The notes: generated from the letters alone by a model not told the origin. A stretch of 11,035 nt of DNA from JBBSIN01 sp038232055 (GCA_038232055.1 JBBSIN010000065.1:1-11035); one strand, 5' to 3'; numbered from the stretch's first letter, positions 1 to 6,986 are shown. A program made the numbers and translations.

Positions 1-1
1 C

Positions 2-1276
2 GGCAGCGCTGCCGAGCGGGCGATCCGCCGCTACGCCGGCCTCGAGGAGCGCTTCCAGGCGGCGGGGGGCTATGCGGCCGAGGCCGAGGCAGCGCGGATC
101 GCGTCGAGCTTGGGGCTGCCCGACCGCGTGCTCGGGCAGCCCCTGCGCACGCTCTCCGGCGGGCAGCGTCGGCGGGTCGAGCTGGCGCGGATCCTGTTCA
201 GCGGCGCGGAGACGCTGCTGCTCGACGAACCCACCAACCACCTCGACGCCGACTCGATCGGCTGGCTCCGCGATTTCCTCCGGGCGCACAAGGGCGGCCT
301 GGTGGTCATCAGCCACGACGTCGGCCTGCTGGACGTCACGGTCAACCGCGTGCTTCACCTCGACGCGACCCGCTGTGCGCTCGACGTTTACAACGTCGGG
401 TGGAAGGCCTATCTCCAGCAGCGCGAGACCGATGAACGCCGGCGCAAGCGCGAGCGGGCCAACGCCGAGCGACAGGCCGCCACCCTGCACGCCCAGGCCG
501 ACCGGATGCGCTACAAGGCTACGAAAGCCAAGGCCGCGCAGGGGATGGACCGCCGAGCGGCACGGCTGCTGTCCGGTCTGGAGGAGGCGCGGCAGAACGA
601 TCGAGTGGCGCGCGTCCGTTTCCCGACGCCGGCCCCGTGTGGTCGCACGCCGCTCACGGCGACCGGGCTGTCCAAGTCGTACGGGTCGCTCGAGGTCTTC
701 ACCGATGTCGATCTCGCCGTCGACCGCGGCAGTCGGGTGGTCATCCTGGGTCTTAACGGGGCGGGTAAGACGACGCTGCTGCGGCTGCTGTCCGGCATCG
801 AGGAGGCTGACACCGGCGAGGTCGTGCCCGGTCACGGGCTGCGGCTCGGCTACTACGCGCAGGAGCACGAGACGCTGGACCCCACACGCTCGGTCCTCGA
901 CAACCTGAGGTCCGCCGCACCCGACACCGGCGAGCCGGAGCTCCGGCGCATCCTGGGCGCCTTCCTCTTCTCCGGCGACGCCGCCAGCCAGCCGGCCGGC
1001 ACGCTGTCCGGCGGGGAGAAGACCCGGCTGGCGCTGGCCCGCCTGGTGGTCTCTAGCGCCAACGTGCTGCTGCTCGACGAGCCGACCAACAACCTCGACC
1101 CGGCGAGCCGGGAGCAGGTGCTGGGCGCGCTGTCGACGTACGCCGGTGCGGTCGTGCTCGTCACCCACGACGAGGGCGCGGTGGAGGCGCTGACGCCCGA
1201 GCGGGTGATCCTGCTGCCGGACGGTGTCGAGGACCACTGGAGCCCCGACCTCGCCGACCTCGTGGCGCTCGCCTAG
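2..1276 (+). CDS. ABC-F family ATPase (translation-factor type), 5' end outside window
   Basis: The reading frame is already open at base 2, and about 424 residues are visible. ABC-F proteins are usually about 530-560 residues, so roughly the first 110, including the first Walker A, lie off the left edge. Visible in order: end of NBD1 with signature LSGGQRRR (fragment residues ~51-58) and Walker B LLLDEPTNHLD; a basic, Arg/Glu/Lys-rich linker probably forming the coiled-coil P-site-tRNA interaction motif; NBD2 with Walker A GLNGAGKTT (nt 749-775), signature LSGGEKTR (from nt 1004) and Walker B LLLDEPTNNLD (Glu codon 1079-1081). Both catalytic glutamates and both switch histidines (ISHD, VTHD) are present, so both sites look active. 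There is no membrane segment. The family acts on ribosomes, as an EttA/Uup-like factor or in antibiotic resistance by target protection. The subgroup cannot be fixed here. Nothing links it functionally to the neighbours. Confidence 0.93.
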   Translation, partial: GSAAERAIRRYAGLEERFQAAGGYAAEAEAARIASSLGLPDRVLGQPLRTLSGGQRRRVELARILFSGAETLLLDEPTNHLDADSIGWLRDFLRAHKGGLVVISHDVGLLDVTVNRVLHLDATRCALDVYNVGWKAYLQQRETDERRRKRERANAERQAATLHAQADRMRYKATKAKAAQGMDRRAARLLSGLEEARQNDRVARVRFPTPAPCGRTPLTATGLSKSYGSLEVFTDVDLAVDRGSRVVILGLNGAGKTTLLRLLSGIEEADTGEVVPGHGLRLGYYAQEHETLDPTRSVLDNLRSAAPDTGEPELRRILGAFLFSGDAASQPAGTLSGGEKTRLALARLVVSSANVLLLDEPTNNLDPASREQVLGALSTYAGAVVLVTHDEGAVEALTPERVILLPDGVEDHWSPDLADLVALA

Positions 1277-1322
1277 TCACGCCGCGCCCTCTCGTCCGGC
1301 GCACCGCGGCTACCGGGAGCTG

Positions 1323-2612
1323 CTACCAGGCTGTCCGCAGTACGGACTCGATGACGACGGCGCTGCTCGCGCCCACCGCGACGAGCAGCAGCGGCGTGGG
1401 CGCGTTGCCCTGCCGGGTGCCGTCACGCTCCGGCGCCACCGCGGGCACGAGCAGCCACGGGAAGAACGGCAGGAACGAGCGCTCGACCTCGCCACGGGAG
1501 AGTCCGGAGCCGACCGCGAAGCCGACGGCTAGGACCGTGCCGACCAGGAAGGGCCACCCCGGCGTACGCCGCACCTTCCGCGCGGCCGCGACGACGACCG
1601 GGCCGCAGGCGATGAGCACGAGCAGCAGGTCGAGCAACACCCACAGCAGCCACGAGCGGTGCGGCCCGATGCGAAGCGAGAAGTCCGCCTGGGCCGCCGT
1701 GAGACCGGTCGTCCATTCGAACCCGGCCAGCCGGGCGAGGCCGAGCGGCACGAGCGCCGCGACGCCGGAGACCACGTTGAGCAGCGGCCGTCGGCGCACG
1801 AAGTAGGTGACGATGATCGAGGCGCCGAGCCACGCGGCGCTGTAGGAGAAAAGTGCGCCGAGGCCCAGCAGCAGCCCCGCGGCGACCGCCCACCAGGTCG
1901 AGCGGCGGGGCTCGCTGCCGACGACACCGCAGGCCAGCGCAGCCGCACAGATCGTCAACACCACCGCGTCCATGCTGACCGCCAGCCAGACGGCGTACGG
2001 CGCGAGCGCGAGAACCGGGACGATCCGGCGGGCGGCCGGCTCATGGCACAGGGAACGTACGGCGACGGCGACCAGCGGTACCGAGAGGCAGCCGATCGCC
2101 GTGATGGCCAACCCCAGCACCGTCGGCCCCGTGACACCGGCCTCGCCGAGCAGCCAGAGGAACATCGCACCACCCGGCGGATGCTGCCGATCGTCCACGG
2201 CGAGCCGCGGTGCGTTCGTGACGTAGTCCCGGAGGAAGCCCAGCGGGTCGGCGTCGACGTGCGGCACGTCGTGCAGGTAGCTGCGTGGCAGGTCGAGAGG
2301 TGATGCCAGACCGTTGCCGCCGTCGACCAGCGCCAAGGCGACCGCCCAGGCGAAGGCGGCGAGGAATCCCCCGAGCAGGAGCCACCGCCACGGCAACCGC
2401 TCGTGCACGCCGCGGCGTACGCCGGCGAGGACCGCGACGGCGACCGCGGGCGCCAACAGCGTGCCGACCTCGACCTTGACCCGATAACGGCCGGTGAACG
2501 GAGCGCTGGCGACTCCGACCCGGGCCTGCACGGCGACGGCCAGCGCGGTCAGCGCGAGGCCGGCGGCGACGAGCCCCAGCCAGACGAGGAGGTCGCGTCG
2601 GGCCGCCGGCAT
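1323..2612 (-). CDS. Polytopic membrane protein, GT-C glycosyltransferase-like
   Basis: This 429-residue protein has about 11-12 predicted membrane segments, the first at residues ~9-30 and the last at ~406-425. Residues 98-148, after the third segment, form an extracytoplasmic loop with acidic residues (D97, D115, D120, D122) and end in QHPPGG (143-148). The HPP element recalls the PP-loop of lipid-linked-sugar GT-C transferases of the PMT/ArnT type. Near the C-terminus, residues ~371-390 carry SRGEVERSFLPF, which I recall as conserved in uncharacterised actinobacterial integral membrane proteins. A polyprenyl-phosphate-sugar-dependent transferase of the cell envelope is a reasonable inference, but donor and acceptor are unknown. 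No strong Shine-Dalgarno precedes the ATG. A TACGGT hexamer lies just upstream, so leaderless transcription is possible. The gene converges on the ABC-F gene with a 46-bp gap and diverges from the HTH gene. Confidence 0.8.
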   Translation of the reverse strand: MPAARRDLLVWLGLVAAGLALTALAVAVQARVGVASAPFTGRYRVKVEVGTLLAPAVAVAVLAGVRRGVHERLPWRWLLLGGFLAAFAWAVALALVDGGNGLASPLDLPRSYLHDVPHVDADPLGFLRDYVTNAPRLAVDDRQHPPGGAMFLWLLGEAGVTGPTVLGLAITAIGCLSVPLVAVAVRSLCHEPAARRIVPVLALAPYAVWLAVSMDAVVLTICAAALACGVVGSEPRRSTWWAVAAGLLLGLGALFSYSAAWLGASIIVTYFVRRRPLLNVVSGVAALVPLGLARLAGFEWTTGLTAAQADFSLRIGPHRSWLLWVLLDLLLVLIACGPVVVAAARKVRRTPGWPFLVGTVLAVGFAVGSGLSRGEVERSFLPFFPWLLVPAVAPERDGTRQGNAPTPLLLVAVGASSAVVIESVLRTAW

Positions 2613-2661
2613 GCGGCAAACCGTAGCGCCGAGGGCAGTTGGTCGGAACGAGTAGTTGATA

Positions 2662-2692
2662 TTGCCTTTGGGTGGGTACGTCCGGCTAGAGT
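2662..2692 (+). promoter_or_regulatory. Probable housekeeping promoter for the HTH/crotonase/acyl-CoA dehydrogenase unit
   Basis: A good actinobacterial -10 hexamer TAGAGT lies at 2687-2692, with TTGCCT at 2662-2667 as candidate -35. The 19-bp spacing is slightly long. The inferred transcript starts near 2698-2700, giving a leader of about 36 nt before the GTG at 2736. A perfect 8-bp palindrome GTGATCAC (2691-2698) overlaps the -10 end and the start site. A second GATCA follows at 2705-2709, 12 bp after the first, so an operator here is plausible. Confidence 0.5.
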
Positions 2693-2724
2693 GATCACCT
2701 CACCGATCATCGTCCCCAGGACGC

Positions 2725-2730
2725 GGAGGA
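2725..2730 (+). promoter_or_regulatory. Ribosome binding site for the HTH gene
   Basis: GGAGGA ends 5 nt before GTG 2736. This fixes the start of the small HTH gene at that GTG rather than at any of the long upstream in-frame extensions. The ATG at 2731 is in another frame. Confidence 0.8.
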
Positions 2731-2735
2731 ATGAC

Positions 2736-2966
2736 GTGGCCGACCTCAAGAAGGGCAGCCGGGTCACCGGTGGCGAGCGGGACAAGCTCGCCGTTGACCT
2801 GAAGAAGAAGTACGACTCGGGGCAGAGCATCCGCGCGCTCGCGGACTCGACGGGCCGCTCGTACGGGTTCGTGCACCGCATCCTGTCCGAGTCCGGTACG
2901 AGGCTGCGCGGCCGTGGCGGCGCGACCCGCGGTGCCCGGGTGGCGAGCAAGGGCAAGTCCAAGTAG
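2736..2966 (+). CDS. Small helix-turn-helix DNA-binding protein
   Basis: This 76-residue basic protein starts at GTG behind a strong GGAGGA. Residues ~12-50 form a HTH: an amphipathic helix with DLKKKYDSGQSIRALA, then a turn and recognition helix in STGRSYGFVHRIL. It is of the Hin/resolvase C-terminal or HTH_38-like type, without a catalytic domain. The tail, residues 57-76, is rich in Arg, Gly and Lys (LRGRGGATRG...SKGKSK) and probably contacts DNA backbone. Near-identical short proteins are, from memory, widespread in actinobacteria and annotated only as HTH-domain proteins. Its stop codon directly abuts the GTG of the crotonase gene (TAG-GTG), so the two are almost certainly cotranscribed and translationally coupled. 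Autoregulation through the palindrome at its own promoter is an inference. Confidence 0.92.
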   Translation: MADLKKGSRVTGGERDKLAVDLKKKYDSGQSIRALADSTGRSYGFVHRILSESGTRLRGRGGATRGARVASKGKSK

Positions 2967-3785
2967 GTGCCGCCGCCGGTCGGCGGACCGGCGCCCGACC
3001 TCTCGCCCGAGCGGCTGGCGGAGGCGGGGGTCCGGCTGGACGTCAGCGACAGCGTCGCCACCATCACCCTCGACCGGCCGCAGCGGCGCAACGCGCAGAC
3101 CCCGGCGATGTGGGCGGCGCTGACGGACATCGGGCGAGGCCTGCCCGCTGACGTGCGCGTCCTCGTGCTGCGCGGTGCCGGCCCGTCGTTCTCCGCCGGG
3201 CTCGACCTGGCCATGTTCGGCCCGAACGGCCTGCCGGGGGCACCATCGTTCGCCGAGATGGCCCGGATGTCCGACGCGGAGGCGCTCGGCGTCATCGCGT
3301 CGTACCAGGCCGCCTTTACCTGGTGGCGTCGGCCGGACGTCCTGTCCGTCGCCGCTGTGCAGGGGCACGCGGTCGGGGCCGGCTTCCAGCTCGCCCTGGC
3401 GTGCGACATGCGGGTGGTCGCCGACGACGCGCAGCTCACGATGGCCGAGACGTCTCGCGGCCTGGTGCCCGACCTCGGGGGGACCCGCCTGCTCGTCGAG
3501 CTCGTCGGCTACCCACGGGCCCTGGAGATCTGTGCGACCGGGCGAAGGGTCGGCGCCGCGGAGGCGGTACGGCTGGGCATCGCCGAGATCGCCGTACCCG
3601 CGGCGGAGCTCGACGCCACCGTCGCCGACCTCGTCTCTGCGCTCCTTGCGCCGGCTCGGGCTGCGGTGGTCGAAACCAAGGCGTTGCTAGTGTCGGCTTC
3701 CCGGCACAGCCCGGCCGAGCAGCTCAGGGCCGAGCGCGAGGCCCAGCTGCGAAGGATCCGGGATCTCGCGGGAATCGGGGAGTAG
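2967..3785 (+). CDS. Enoyl-CoA hydratase/isomerase (crotonase) family protein
   Basis: This 272-residue crotonase-fold protein probably processes unsaturated acyl-CoA esters in the cytoplasm. Visible elements are ITLDRPQRRNAQ near residue 33, the first oxyanion-hole segment SFSAGLDL (74-81), the second VQGHAVGAGF (131-140), and ETSRGLVPDLGGT (161-173). Measured against rat mitochondrial hydratase, the second catalytic Glu (Glu164) is present as E161. The first (Glu144) is replaced by Gln at 141, with the same 20-residue spacing. One acidic residue in this place suits delta3-delta2-enoyl-CoA isomerase-like chemistry better than hydration. A non-catalytic acyl-CoA-binding role, as reported for mycobacterial EchA6, is an alternative. 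The GTG start touches the preceding TAG and has only a weak upstream purine run, so it depends on coupling. The acyl-CoA dehydrogenase follows after 4 bp, which supports an acyl-CoA catabolic role. Confidence 0.93.
   Translation: MPPPVGGPAPDLSPERLAEAGVRLDVSDSVATITLDRPQRRNAQTPAMWAALTDIGRGLPADVRVLVLRGAGPSFSAGLDLAMFGPNGLPGAPSFAEMARMSDAEALGVIASYQAAFTWWRRPDVLSVAAVQGHAVGAGFQLALACDMRVVADDAQLTMAETSRGLVPDLGGTRLLVELVGYPRALEICATGRRVGAAEAVRLGIAEIAVPAAELDATVADLVSALLAPARAAVVETKALLVSASRHSPAEQLRAEREAQLRRIRDLAGIGE
3777..3782 (+). promoter_or_regulatory. Ribosome binding site for acyl-CoA dehydrogenase
   Basis: GGGGAG lies 7 nt before ATG 3790. It is embedded in the last codons of the crotonase gene, so the downstream gene is read from the same transcript. 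Confidence 0.7.
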
Positions 3786-3789
3786 CGTC

Positions 3790-4947
3790 ATGGACCTTGC
3801 CCTCTCGGCCGAGCAGGACGCGCTCCGCAAGGCCGTGCGGGGCTGGGTCGACGAGGTGGTGGTGCCCCCCGCAATCGCGAACGACCGCGAGGAGCGCTTC
3901 CCGGCACAGGCCCTCGCCGGCCTCCGGGACGGCGGCTGGCTCGGCCTGTCGATTCCGGAGGAGTACGGGGGCGGCGGCGCCGACCCGCTTTCCTACGCGC
4001 TGGTCATCGAGGAGCTCGGCCGTGGCGACGCCAACGTGCGCTCCATCGTCTCCGTGCATCTCGGCCTGGTCGCGGGGGCCATCGCTCGGTGGGGCAGCGA
4101 GGAGCAGAAGAGCAGGTGGCTGCCGCCGATGGCCAGCGGCGAGACCTTGGGCTGCTTCGGCCTCACCGAGCCGGACGCCGGCAGCGATCCCGGCTCCTTG
4201 CAGTCGCGGGCCGAGCCGCTGCCCGCCGGTGGTTGGCGCCTCAACGGTAGGAAGATCTTCATCACCAACGCGACGGTTGCGGGCGTCGCGCTCGTCATGG
4301 CCCGCACCGGCGGCCCGGGCGCGCGTGGCGTGTCGGCCTTTCTCGTGCCGACCGACCGGCCCGGCTTCTCAACGGTTCCGCTGCACGGCAAGCTGGGACT
4401 GCGCTCCTGCGACACCGGCGAGCTCGTCCTCGACGACGTGCAGGTCGGCCCGGAGTCGCTGCTCGGGCAGCAGGAGGGCATCGGCATCAAGGTTGCCCTC
4501 TCCGCCCTAGACGACGGCCGCATCTCGCTGGCCGCGTCGTGCACCGGCATCGCCCAGCGAGCGCTCGAGGAGATGACGTCGTACGCCGGGCAGCGCCACC
4601 AGTTCGGGAAGCCGATCGCGTCGCATCAGCTGGTGCAGGAGCTGATCGCCGACAGTGCGGTCGACGTGGACTGCAGCCGGCTGCTCACCTGGGCCGCCTG
4701 CGACCTGAAGGCGCGTGGCCAGTCCTACACGCTCGCCGCGAGCAAGGCGAAGCTCTTCGCGTCCGAGGCGTCAGTGCGCGCGGCCAACAACTGCATCCAG
4801 GTGCATGGGGGGTACGGCTACGTCGACGGGTACGTCGCCGGCAAGCTCCTGCGCGACGCCAGGGTGAGCACCCTCTACGAGGGCACCAGTCAGATCCAGA
4901 AGCTGCTCATCGGTCGCGCCCTCACCGGCGTCTCGGCTTTTGTCTGA
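3790..4947 (+). CDS. Acyl-CoA dehydrogenase
   Basis: This 385-residue flavoenzyme has the usual family length of about 380-400. It introduces the alpha-beta double bond into acyl-CoA, passing electrons to an electron-transferring flavoprotein. Domains in order: N-terminal helical domain (~1-118); middle beta domain (~120-220) with the FAD/substrate motif CFGLTEPDAGSDPG (122-135) and KIFITN (155-160); C-terminal helical domain (~230-385) with RHQFGKPIASHQ, the VHGGYGY loop (338-344) and LYEGTSQIQ. Glu364 in that last motif is the catalytic base at the position of Glu376 in medium-chain dehydrogenase, so this is a straight-chain short/medium-type active site, not the isovaleryl type with Glu on another helix. 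Exact chain length cannot be told. ATG is supported by GGGGAG 7 nt upstream and a 4-bp gap after the crotonase gene. The product of this enzyme is a crotonase substrate, which fits a common operon. Confidence 0.96.
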   Translation: MDLALSAEQDALRKAVRGWVDEVVVPPAIANDREERFPAQALAGLRDGGWLGLSIPEEYGGGGADPLSYALVIEELGRGDANVRSIVSVHLGLVAGAIARWGSEEQKSRWLPPMASGETLGCFGLTEPDAGSDPGSLQSRAEPLPAGGWRLNGRKIFITNATVAGVALVMARTGGPGARGVSAFLVPTDRPGFSTVPLHGKLGLRSCDTGELVLDDVQVGPESLLGQQEGIGIKVALSALDDGRISLAASCTGIAQRALEEMTSYAGQRHQFGKPIASHQLVQELIADSAVDVDCSRLLTWAACDLKARGQSYTLAASKAKLFASEASVRAANNCIQVHGGYGYVDGYVAGKLLRDARVSTLYEGTSQIQKLLIGRALTGVSAFV

Positions 4948-4978
4948 CCACCGGACGCGCGTCGCCCTGCGGGAAGGG

Positions 4979-5006
4979 CAGCGACGTAACGGGTGTTACG
5001 TCGCTG
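4979..5006 (+). repeat. Perfect 12-bp inverted repeat upstream of ABC exporter
   Basis: The left arm CAGCGACGTAAC (4979-4990) and right arm GTTACGTCGCTG (4995-5006) are exact reverse complements around a 4-nt centre GGGT. It lies 31 bp after the acyl-CoA dehydrogenase stop and 22 bp before the exporter GTG. The Shine-Dalgarno-like GAGAAGG (5011-5017) starts just beyond it. No T-run follows. It can be read as a terminator or attenuator hairpin for the upstream operon, or as an operator for a dimeric repressor of the exporter. The sequence alone does not decide. Confidence 0.8.
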
Positions 5007-5010
5007 TGAC

Positions 5011-5017
5011 GAGAAGG
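5011..5017 (+). promoter_or_regulatory. Probable ribosome binding site for ABC exporter
   Basis: GAGAAGG ends 11 nt before GTG 5029. This favours that GTG over the upstream in-frame GTG at 4993, which lies inside the inverted repeat. The spacing is somewhat long. Confidence 0.5.
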
Positions 5018-5028
5018 CAGAACCAGCC

Positions 5029-6930
5029 GTGAGCTTGGGCGGTCCGGCGCCGTGGCACACGCTGCGCTCCTACTCCCGCGACCCGTCGGTCAAGCAGCAG
5101 CGGCTGACCCGCGACACCGCCCGGCGCATCCTCCACTTCGCCGCGCCGTACAAGCGCGCGCTCTGGCTGTTCCTGGTCACGATCGTGCTCGACGCCGTCA
5201 TCGGCGCCGCCAACCCGTTGATCTTCAAGAAGATCATCGACGACGGCATCGTCGGCAAGGACGCGGGACTCATCACCGCGCTCGCGCTGCTCGTCGCCGG
5301 GCTCGCCATCGCGGACGCCGCGGTAGAGCTCGTGGGCCGCTGGTTCTCGGCCGGTATCGGCGAGGGCCTGATCTACGACATGCGGGCCAAGGTCTTCTCC
5401 CACGTGCAGCGGATGCCGATCGCGTTCTTCACCCGCACACAAACCGGTGCGCTCATCACCCGCCTCAACAACGACATCCTGGGCGCCCAGCAGGCGTTCA
5501 CCGGAACTCTCTCCGCCGTCGTGTCCAACCTCCTATCGGTGACGATCGTGCTCGCCGCGATGTTCTACCTCTCGTGGCAGATCACGGCGATGGCCCTGGT
5601 CCTGCTGCCGATCTTCGTGCTGCCGGCCCGCTGGATGGGCAAGCGGCTGCAGGCGATCACCAGGGAGAGCTACGCGCTCAACGCCGAGATGAACACCACG
5701 ATGACCGAGCGCTTCAACGTCGCCGGCGCGCTGCTCGTCAAGCTGTTCGGCCGGCCCCGTGACGAGAACGACGCGTTCCGCTCGCGGGCCCGCCGGGTCG
5801 CCGACATCGGCGTGCAGTCGGCCATGTACGCGCGGGTCTTCTTCGTCGCGCTCACCCTCGTCGCCGCCCTGGCCACCGCGCTGGTGTACGGCGTCGGTGG
5901 GCACCTGGCCGTCAACGGCGCCCTCGGCGTCGGCACCGTGGTGGCGCTTACGGCGTACCTCAACCGCCTGTACGGGCCGCTCACCGCGCTGTCCAACGTC
6001 CAGGTCGACGTGATGACCGCGCTGGTGTCCTTCGAGCGGGTCTTCGAGGTGCTCGACCTGGCGCCGGCGATTGCCGACAAGCCCGACGCGACGGAGCTGC
6101 CGCCCACTGCCAGCACCATCGAGTTCGACTCGGTGGGGTTCCGCTACCCCAGCGCCAGCGAGGTGTCGCTCGCCTCGCTGGAGTCGGTTGCCGTGATCGA
6201 CGCCACGTCCGAGAAGCAGGTGCTCCACGACGTCTCGTTCCGCGCCGAGTCCGGTCAGCTGGTCGCGCTGGTCGGCCCCTCCGGCGCCGGCAAGACGACG
6301 ATCACGTCGCTGGTGACGCGGATGTACGACGTGCAAGCGGGCGCCGTGCGCATCGGCGGCCACGACGTGCGCGACGTGACGTTGGAGTCGCTGCGCCAGG
6401 TGGTCGGAGTGGTCACCCAGGACGCGCACATGTTCCACGACTCGGTGCGCGCCAACCTGCTCTACGCCCGCCCGGACGCCACGGACGCCCAGCTGTGGGC
6501 GGCCCTCGACGCCGCGCAGATCGGCGACCTCGTGCGTACGCTGCCGGACCGGCTGGACACCGTCGTCGGCGACCGGGGCTACCGGCTCTCCGGCGGCGAG
6601 AAGCAGCGGCTTGCGATCGCCCGGCTGCTGCTCAAGGCGCCGAGCGTCGTGGTCCTCGACGAGGCCACCGCCCACCTCGACTCCGAGTCCGAGCTCGCTG
6701 TGCAGCGGGCGCTCAAGGTGGCGTTGGCGGGCCGCACCTCGCTCGTCATCGCGCACCGCCTGTCGACGATCCGCGAGGCCGACCAGATCCTCGTCGTCGA
6801 CGACGGCCGCGTCGTCGAACGCGGCCGGCACGACGAGCTGCTCGGCACGGGCGGTCTCTACTCGGAGCTTTACCGCACTCAGTTCGAGCGGCAGCTGCCC
6901 GTCGAGGAGCTCGAGCCCACCGCCGGCTGA
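5029..6930 (+). CDS. ABC exporter, fused transmembrane and ATP-binding domains
   Basis: This is a 633-residue half-transporter of the MsbA/LmrA exporter type that must dimerise. Residues ~40-335 form the membrane domain with six helices, the first starting near FAAPYKRALWLFLVTIVLDA. Residues ~365-633 form the ATPase: Walker A GPSGAGKTT (416-424), Q-loop Gln464, signature LSGGEKQ (520-526), Walker B VVVLDE with catalytic Glu545, and switch His576 in IAHRLST. All consensus residues are intact, so a homodimer is possible, and no partner half-transporter is adjacent. Between FRYP and VLHDVSF there are about 24 residues, where about 6-8 are usual, rich in Ser, Leu and Ala. I recall a similar insert in actinobacterial homologues. 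The substrate is unknown (drug, lipid or peptide). The start is GTG 5029. A hairpin upstream and repeats downstream suggest it is a separate transcription unit. Confidence 0.95.
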   Translation: MSLGGPAPWHTLRSYSRDPSVKQQRLTRDTARRILHFAAPYKRALWLFLVTIVLDAVIGAANPLIFKKIIDDGIVGKDAGLITALALLVAGLAIADAAVELVGRWFSAGIGEGLIYDMRAKVFSHVQRMPIAFFTRTQTGALITRLNNDILGAQQAFTGTLSAVVSNLLSVTIVLAAMFYLSWQITAMALVLLPIFVLPARWMGKRLQAITRESYALNAEMNTTMTERFNVAGALLVKLFGRPRDENDAFRSRARRVADIGVQSAMYARVFFVALTLVAALATALVYGVGGHLAVNGALGVGTVVALTAYLNRLYGPLTALSNVQVDVMTALVSFERVFEVLDLAPAIADKPDATELPPTASTIEFDSVGFRYPSASEVSLASLESVAVIDATSEKQVLHDVSFRAESGQLVALVGPSGAGKTTITSLVTRMYDVQAGAVRIGGHDVRDVTLESLRQVVGVVTQDAHMFHDSVRANLLYARPDATDAQLWAALDAAQIGDLVRTLPDRLDTVVGDRGYRLSGGEKQRLAIARLLLKAPSVVVLDEATAHLDSESELAVQRALKVALAGRTSLVIAHRLSTIREADQILVVDDGRVVERGRHDELLGTGGLYSELYRTQFERQLPVEELEPTAG

Positions 6931-6937
6931 TCGGCGG
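6920..6937 (+). terminator. Possible short GC hairpin at the ABC exporter stop codon
   Basis: CCGCCG (6920-6925) pairs with CGGCGG (6932-6937) over a 6-nt loop containing the TGA stop. One further C-G pair is possible past a bulged A. No T-run follows, so this is a weak terminator candidate. Such GC stems are common by chance in DNA of this composition. Confidence 0.25.
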
Positions 6938-6986
6938 GACAGTGCTTCCTGGCGGGACAGTGCTTCCTGGCGCGACAGTGCCTTCT
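6933..6986 (+). repeat. Three tandem 18-bp direct repeats in the exporter-padR gap
   Basis: The unit GGCGGGACAGTGCTTCCT occurs twice exactly (6933-6950 and 6951-6968), followed without a gap by a third copy with three substitutions (6969-6986, GGCGCGACAGTGCCTTCT). The array begins 3 bp after the exporter stop and ends 88 bp before the padR start at 7075. The common core GACAGTGC recurs every 18 bp, nearly two helical turns less three bases. The rest of the gap (6987-7056) shows two CTTGTC copies (6985-6990, 6998-7003) but no convincing -10/-35 pair. Confidence 0.9.

Noticed and set aside
1281..1310. Candidate bidirectional terminator between the convergent ABC-F and membrane-protein genes
   Set aside because: GCCGCG (1281-1286) and CGCGGC (1305-1310) are complementary, but the stem is only 6 bp with an 18-nt loop and no T-run, which is expected by chance at this GC content.
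1659..2303. A 214-codon plus-strand open frame opposite the membrane protein gene
   Set aside because: The translation is hydrophilic and Arg/Asp/Gly-rich without domains. The opposite strand encodes a coherent multi-segment membrane protein.
4993..5028. Upstream GTG 4993 as start of the ABC exporter
   Set aside because: It lies inside the 12-bp inverted repeat, has no ribosome binding site, and would add 12 residues of non-family sequence. GTG 5029 has GAGAAGG upstream.
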